This document shows, in pieces, positions 61,191-64,000 of a stretch of DNA of 64,000 nt. The position numbers and the translations under genes are program-made. A model generated the notes under the pieces. That model worked only from the letters and a program-made list of their open reading frames with translations. It had not been told where the DNA came from and ran no database searches. The stretch is from Candidatus Njordarchaeum guaymasense (GTDB lineage Archaea; Asgardarchaeota; Njordarchaeia; Njordarchaeales; Njordarchaeaceae), in the NCBI GenBank assembly GCA_030587605.1, contig JAUQYT010000281.1, positions 1 through 64,000 of the forward strand, given 5' to 3'. The first letter of the stretch is position 1. Every line of letters starts with the position of its first letter.

Positions 61191-62114
61191 GTGAAGAGTA
61201 TTGACGTCATAGGTGTGGGAGCACTACTAGTCGACAGAGTAGCTTCTGTAGAGTACTTCCCATCGGTGGATGGGGAGACGTTTGTGAGGCGACTTGAAAC
61301 TCATCCTGGCGGATCCGCCGCAAACTTCACTGTGGCATGCTCAAGACTAGGATTAAAGTCCGGCTTCATTGGTGTAGTGGGAGAGGATTCTGATGGCAAC
61401 TTTCTGCTGGAGGATCTGAGGAAGGAGGGTGTGGATACGAGCAGGGTAGTCCGCACGAAGGCCCACCCGACCGGTCAAGTTTACATAGCGTTGGACAAAG
61501 AAGGTCGCAGGATGATGTTTGCTTTCAGTGGAGCTGCCAACTTCCTGAGTGGACGAGACGTCAACACAGACTATATAGCGAAATCCAAGTTCGTCCACAT
61601 TGCTGACCTTAAGAATCTTTCACCTTTGGAGACTGCTGCAAAAGCAGCACAGGAAGTGCAGACGAAGGTATCCCTTAACCCGGGTGAACTAATAGCTGTG
61701 CAAGGATTCGAAGGAATCAAGAAGTTACTGTCAAACACGAACATCTTCATATCTTCACAGGGAGAACTCAAACGAATCTTTGATACGGAAAACGTTGAGT
61801 TCGCCGTCAACAAGCTCTTGAAGACTGGCCCAGAAATAGTCGCCATAACCCTTGGAAGCGAAGGATGCATGGTCACCGATTCTGAACGCACGGTTCACAG
61901 GATTCCACCATTCAACACAAAGATTGTTGACACAACAGGCGCAGGCGACGCTTTCTGCGCAGGATTCATGACAACCCTTGCCGAAGGAAAGGAACTAATT
62001 GAAGCGGGTAGATATGCAAACGCCGTAGCAGCCCTAAAGATAACCAAGCTTGGAGCGAGGGGACTGCCAACCCGAGAAGAAGTTGAAGACTTCCTGTCAA
62101 AACAGAAACCATGA
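61191..62114 (+). CDS. PfkB-family sugar/nucleoside kinase
   Basis: A 307-residue ribokinase-fold kinase. GVGALLVDRVASV opens the fold; THPGGSAANFTVACSRLG is the sugar-binding motif; DTTGAGDAFCAGFM contains the catalytic Asp of the PfkB C-terminal signature. Start GTG at 61191, with GGAGGAGGT 8 nt upstream, is preferred to the GTG at 61185, which leaves only 2 nt. It could phosphorylate a sugar, nucleoside or a sugar acid; the sequence does not decide. A HAD-superfamily gene follows 9 bp later, presumably in one operon. Confidence 0.9.
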   Translation: MKSIDVIGVGALLVDRVASVEYFPSVDGETFVRRLETHPGGSAANFTVACSRLGLKSGFIGVVGEDSDGNFLLEDLRKEGVDTSRVVRTKAHPTGQVYIALDKEGRRMMFAFSGAANFLSGRDVNTDYIAKSKFVHIADLKNLSPLETAAKAAQEVQTKVSLNPGELIAVQGFEGIKKLLSNTNIFISSQGELKRIFDTENVEFAVNKLLKTGPEIVAITLGSEGCMVTDSERTVHRIPPFNTKIVDTTGAGDAFCAGFMTTLAEGKELIEAGRYANAVAALKITKLGARGLPTREEVEDFLSKQKP

Positions 62115-62123
62115 TTTGGAGAT

Positions 62124-63335
62124 GTGCCCAACCATTCAAAATCTTTTGGGAGTGAATGTATCTTGGGGAAAGGATTTGTGGTATCGTTTGACGTCGAAGG
62201 CCCAATAATTAATCCCAAGTTCGATTTCGCATGGCTCACGATCGAAAACCTCGCCAAAGAAAGCAAAATCAAAGACTTGAATGACAGGGTCAAGGCATTC
62301 GACGAGTACGACGACAATAGGTGGCTACATGAAAGAAAGGTTAAGGGGCACTCAACAGGAACCACCCCAATTATCTCTTCCCTGCTGGCCATATCCCGTG
62401 GAGCAAGCAATGAGCTCCTTCTGACACTTGCTAGGGAGCACTTGAGACTTACTCCTGGGGCAACTCAACTAATAACATGGCTAAAGAATACAAAGGGAAT
62501 AGAACCATACTTCGTGTCAAGTGCCCACCCCGCGGCCATACTTTCGTTCGCCTACCAGCTCGGAGTCTCTTCTTCCCATGTATTCTGCAACGGACGCCAA
62601 CTAACTCAGAAGGAAGCCGAGAACTTTGACAAGAAAAGGAGAGAGAAACCCGAAGATAACAACCAAACCATGTTGAATGAAGTCCAGGAGAGATTCCCCT
62701 ATGAGAGATATTCAGACTCGAAGATCCTACGCCAATTCCTCGAGAGTTACTTGGACCTCTGCACTAAGATTAATGGACTCTTAGCTCAAAGCGAGATCAA
62801 TGAGAGAGCGCTAGATTCCGCGAAAAGAGAGCAACTTGGACTCCTCGGAGGAGTCAAGAAAGAAGACTCAAGCCTCGCCAAAGACCTGAGATACCTTCTC
62901 TACTCTGAGGACGGAGTAATGGGAGCACACAAGAAGACGCATGCACTAATGCTAATCGAGAAACGCGAGAAAGTGAAGAAAGCTAGCCTCATCTATGTTG
63001 GTGACAGCATAGTTGATGCTGACCCCCTAGCATACGCTGGACACGGAATCTCAGTTAACTGCACCAACAAGGAAGCCCTCCTCTCATCAAGAATCAACGT
63101 AGCAACTCCAAGCTTGGAGTCACTCGTCCCCTTAATCGAGTTCATTGCTTCGGGCAAGCCAATGTCATCCGAGTCCAAGGAGGACTTAGAGAGAGAGATT
63201 GGCAAACGGATCTCGTCAGGGGCGCAGGTAGCTCTAGCGAGCAAACTGTTCACAGCAGAGGAGGTTAAGGCTGACATAAACGCGGTGACGCAAGCCAACA
63301 GGCTCTGGAGAGACTACGTTAAGAGGCTCCAGTAA
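62124..63335 (+). CDS. HAD-superfamily phosphatase-like protein
   Basis: A 403-residue protein (or 390 from the TTG at 62163). HAD motif I is SFDVEGPI (D then E in place of the usual second D), motif II YFVSSAHPAA, and motif III/IV is YVGDSIVDADPLAYAG. A long helical insert (~residues 170-260) lies between motifs II and III. Archaeal proteins of this kind are sometimes annotated 'energy-converting hydrogenase A subunit R', without functional proof. Glu at the second acidic position weakens a phosphatase assignment. The partner is the PfkB kinase upstream. Confidence 0.8.
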   Translation: MPNHSKSFGSECILGKGFVVSFDVEGPIINPKFDFAWLTIENLAKESKIKDLNDRVKAFDEYDDNRWLHERKVKGHSTGTTPIISSLLAISRGASNELLLTLAREHLRLTPGATQLITWLKNTKGIEPYFVSSAHPAAILSFAYQLGVSSSHVFCNGRQLTQKEAENFDKKRREKPEDNNQTMLNEVQERFPYERYSDSKILRQFLESYLDLCTKINGLLAQSEINERALDSAKREQLGLLGGVKKEDSSLAKDLRYLLYSEDGVMGAHKKTHALMLIEKREKVKKASLIYVGDSIVDADPLAYAGHGISVNCTNKEALLSSRINVATPSLESLVPLIEFIASGKPMSSESKEDLEREIGKRISSGAQVALASKLFTAEEVKADINAVTQANRLWRDYVKRLQ

Positions 63336-63414
63336 GCCGAATGCGAGCACTTAGACAAAACTGACAGAAGACACCTCTTGAAAGATCTCAGCAGGTAGCG
63401 GCATTCGCCACGCT

Positions 63415-63858
63415 TCACAGCTTTGCTCGGTAATCCTTCAGTTTTTCAGCCAGGTTCTTGTCTTTCAGCGCAAGGATCTCTATAGCTAGGAGCGCAGCGT
63501 TGACCGCGCCGTCGATGGCTACGGAAGCAACGGGAACTCCTCTAGGCATCTGAGCTATTGAAAGGAGCGCATCTAGACCTCCAAGTTTGGCTGATACCGG
63601 AACCCCTATGACAGGTTTTATTGTTCTCGCCGCTATAGCTCCAGGTAGGTGAGCAGCCAATCCAGCCACAGCAATAAACACGTCAATGGAGTCAGATTTC
63701 TCAACATATTCTCTGAGGGCTTCTGGATTCCTATGAGCTGAAATCACCTTCAGATCATATGGCACACCAAAATCCTCCAGAATCTTGGTGGCATTCTTAG
63801 AAAGCTCCTCATCAGACTTGGAACCAATCACAACCGCTACCCTAGGTCGCTGTGACAT
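63415..63858 (-). CDS. purE: N5-carboxyaminoimidazole ribonucleotide mutase / AIR carboxylase catalytic subunit
   Basis: A 147-residue PurE. GSKSD (12-16) binds the ribose phosphate, SAHRNP (40-45) holds the catalytic His, and AGLAAHLPGAIAA and PVIGVPVSAKLGGLDALLS complete the active site. It converts N5-CAIR (or AIR plus CO2) to CAIR in purine synthesis. Its promoter region carries a perfect inverted repeat next to the TATA box. No other purine gene is in the window. Confidence 0.96.
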   Translation of the reverse strand: MSQRPRVAVVIGSKSDEELSKNATKILEDFGVPYDLKVISAHRNPEALREYVEKSDSIDVFIAVAGLAAHLPGAIAARTIKPVIGVPVSAKLGGLDALLSIAQMPRGVPVASVAIDGAVNAALLAIEILALKDKNLAEKLKDYRAKL

Positions 63859-63914
63859 GCCCTAACATCCCCAATCCAAAATGGATTCTTCGTATGAGTG
63901 TACGTTTTACCGGC

Positions 63915-63939
63915 TCAATATAAATGGTTAACTAACCAT
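63915..63939 (-). promoter_or_regulatory. purE promoter with palindromic operator
   Basis: On the minus strand the TATA-like tttatattg (about 63915-63923) is directly preceded by the 16-bp inverted repeat ATGGTTA-GT-TAACCAT (63924-63939). GTTAAC recurs twice further upstream (about 63963 and 63994). A regulator bound here would cover the BRE/TATA region and block transcription factor B/TBP binding. Confidence 0.55.
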
Positions 63940-64000
63940 CTGAATAAAAAGAGATTGGCTGGTTAACAAGCAAACTTTAAGAGTAACTTACGTGTTAACT

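Overview
The window is a gene-dense stretch of archaeal chromosome. Supporting genes are eukaryote-type ribosomal protein S25e, Alba, heterodimeric primase (PriS/PriL), archaeal-type IleRS, archaeal Elp3, thiolase/DUF35 pairs, a cyclic 2,3-diphosphoglycerate synthetase-like protein and a tRNA with archaeal bulge-helix-bulge introns. S25e, Alba, a gelsolin-like protein and the many tRNA introns point to the TACK/Asgard side of the Archaea. Bathyarchaeia is my best guess, but the sequence alone does not settle it. Base composition is moderate. Genes mostly have Shine-Dalgarno leaders (GGTGA, GAGGTG, GGAGG) and often use GTG or TTG starts.

Layout. 1-7 kb: gamma-carbonic anhydrase end, class V aminotransferase, SHMT-like enzyme, a polytopic membrane protein with a longin/roadblock-like tail, a YkgJ-type Cys-cluster protein and a gelsolin-like protein. 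7-16 kb: a glycosidase-like/beta-sandwich pair, an acyl-CoA dehydrogenase, and an operon of two thiolase/DUF35 pairs in which one thiolase has lost its catalytic residues. 16-24 kb: small zinc-ribbon and membrane proteins, Alba with a repeat tail, cDPG synthetase-like protein, ADP-forming acyl-CoA synthetase alpha subunit, cyclophilin-like protein, S25e. 24-34 kb: metallo-beta-lactamase protein, GlmS, hexapeptide acyltransferase, an 869-residue membrane protein, a Nudix enzyme, PriS and PriL. 34-48 kb: coiled-coil/winged-helix protein, two free-standing LAGLIDADG-HTH proteins, glycerol kinase, a large surface protein and H+-pyrophosphatase. 48-53.5 kb: a redox group (protein disulfide oxidoreductase, ferredoxin, OsmC, Fe-S protein, regulator) and tandem MFS transporters. 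53.7-64 kb: tRNA-Ile, IleRS, a small zinc ribbon, Elp3, ketopantoate reductase, a PfkB kinase, a HAD protein and PurE.

Most striking is the tRNA gene just downstream of ileS (minus strand, 54021 to 53773). Its ends form a perfect acceptor stem, but the gene is 249 nt long. Removing five small bulge-helix-bulge-like introns leaves a textbook 75-nt tRNA plus encoded CCA, with anticodon UAU (Ile, AUA codon). Next in interest is the 46.3-48.7 kb locus, where a decayed C-terminal copy of the disulfide oxidoreductase gene, an IS200/IS605-like terminal hairpin, a LAGLIDADG protein and the intact oxidoreductase gene lie side by side. I see no rRNA, CRISPR array, prophage or complete transposon. All calls come from reading motifs and frames by eye; no database search was run.
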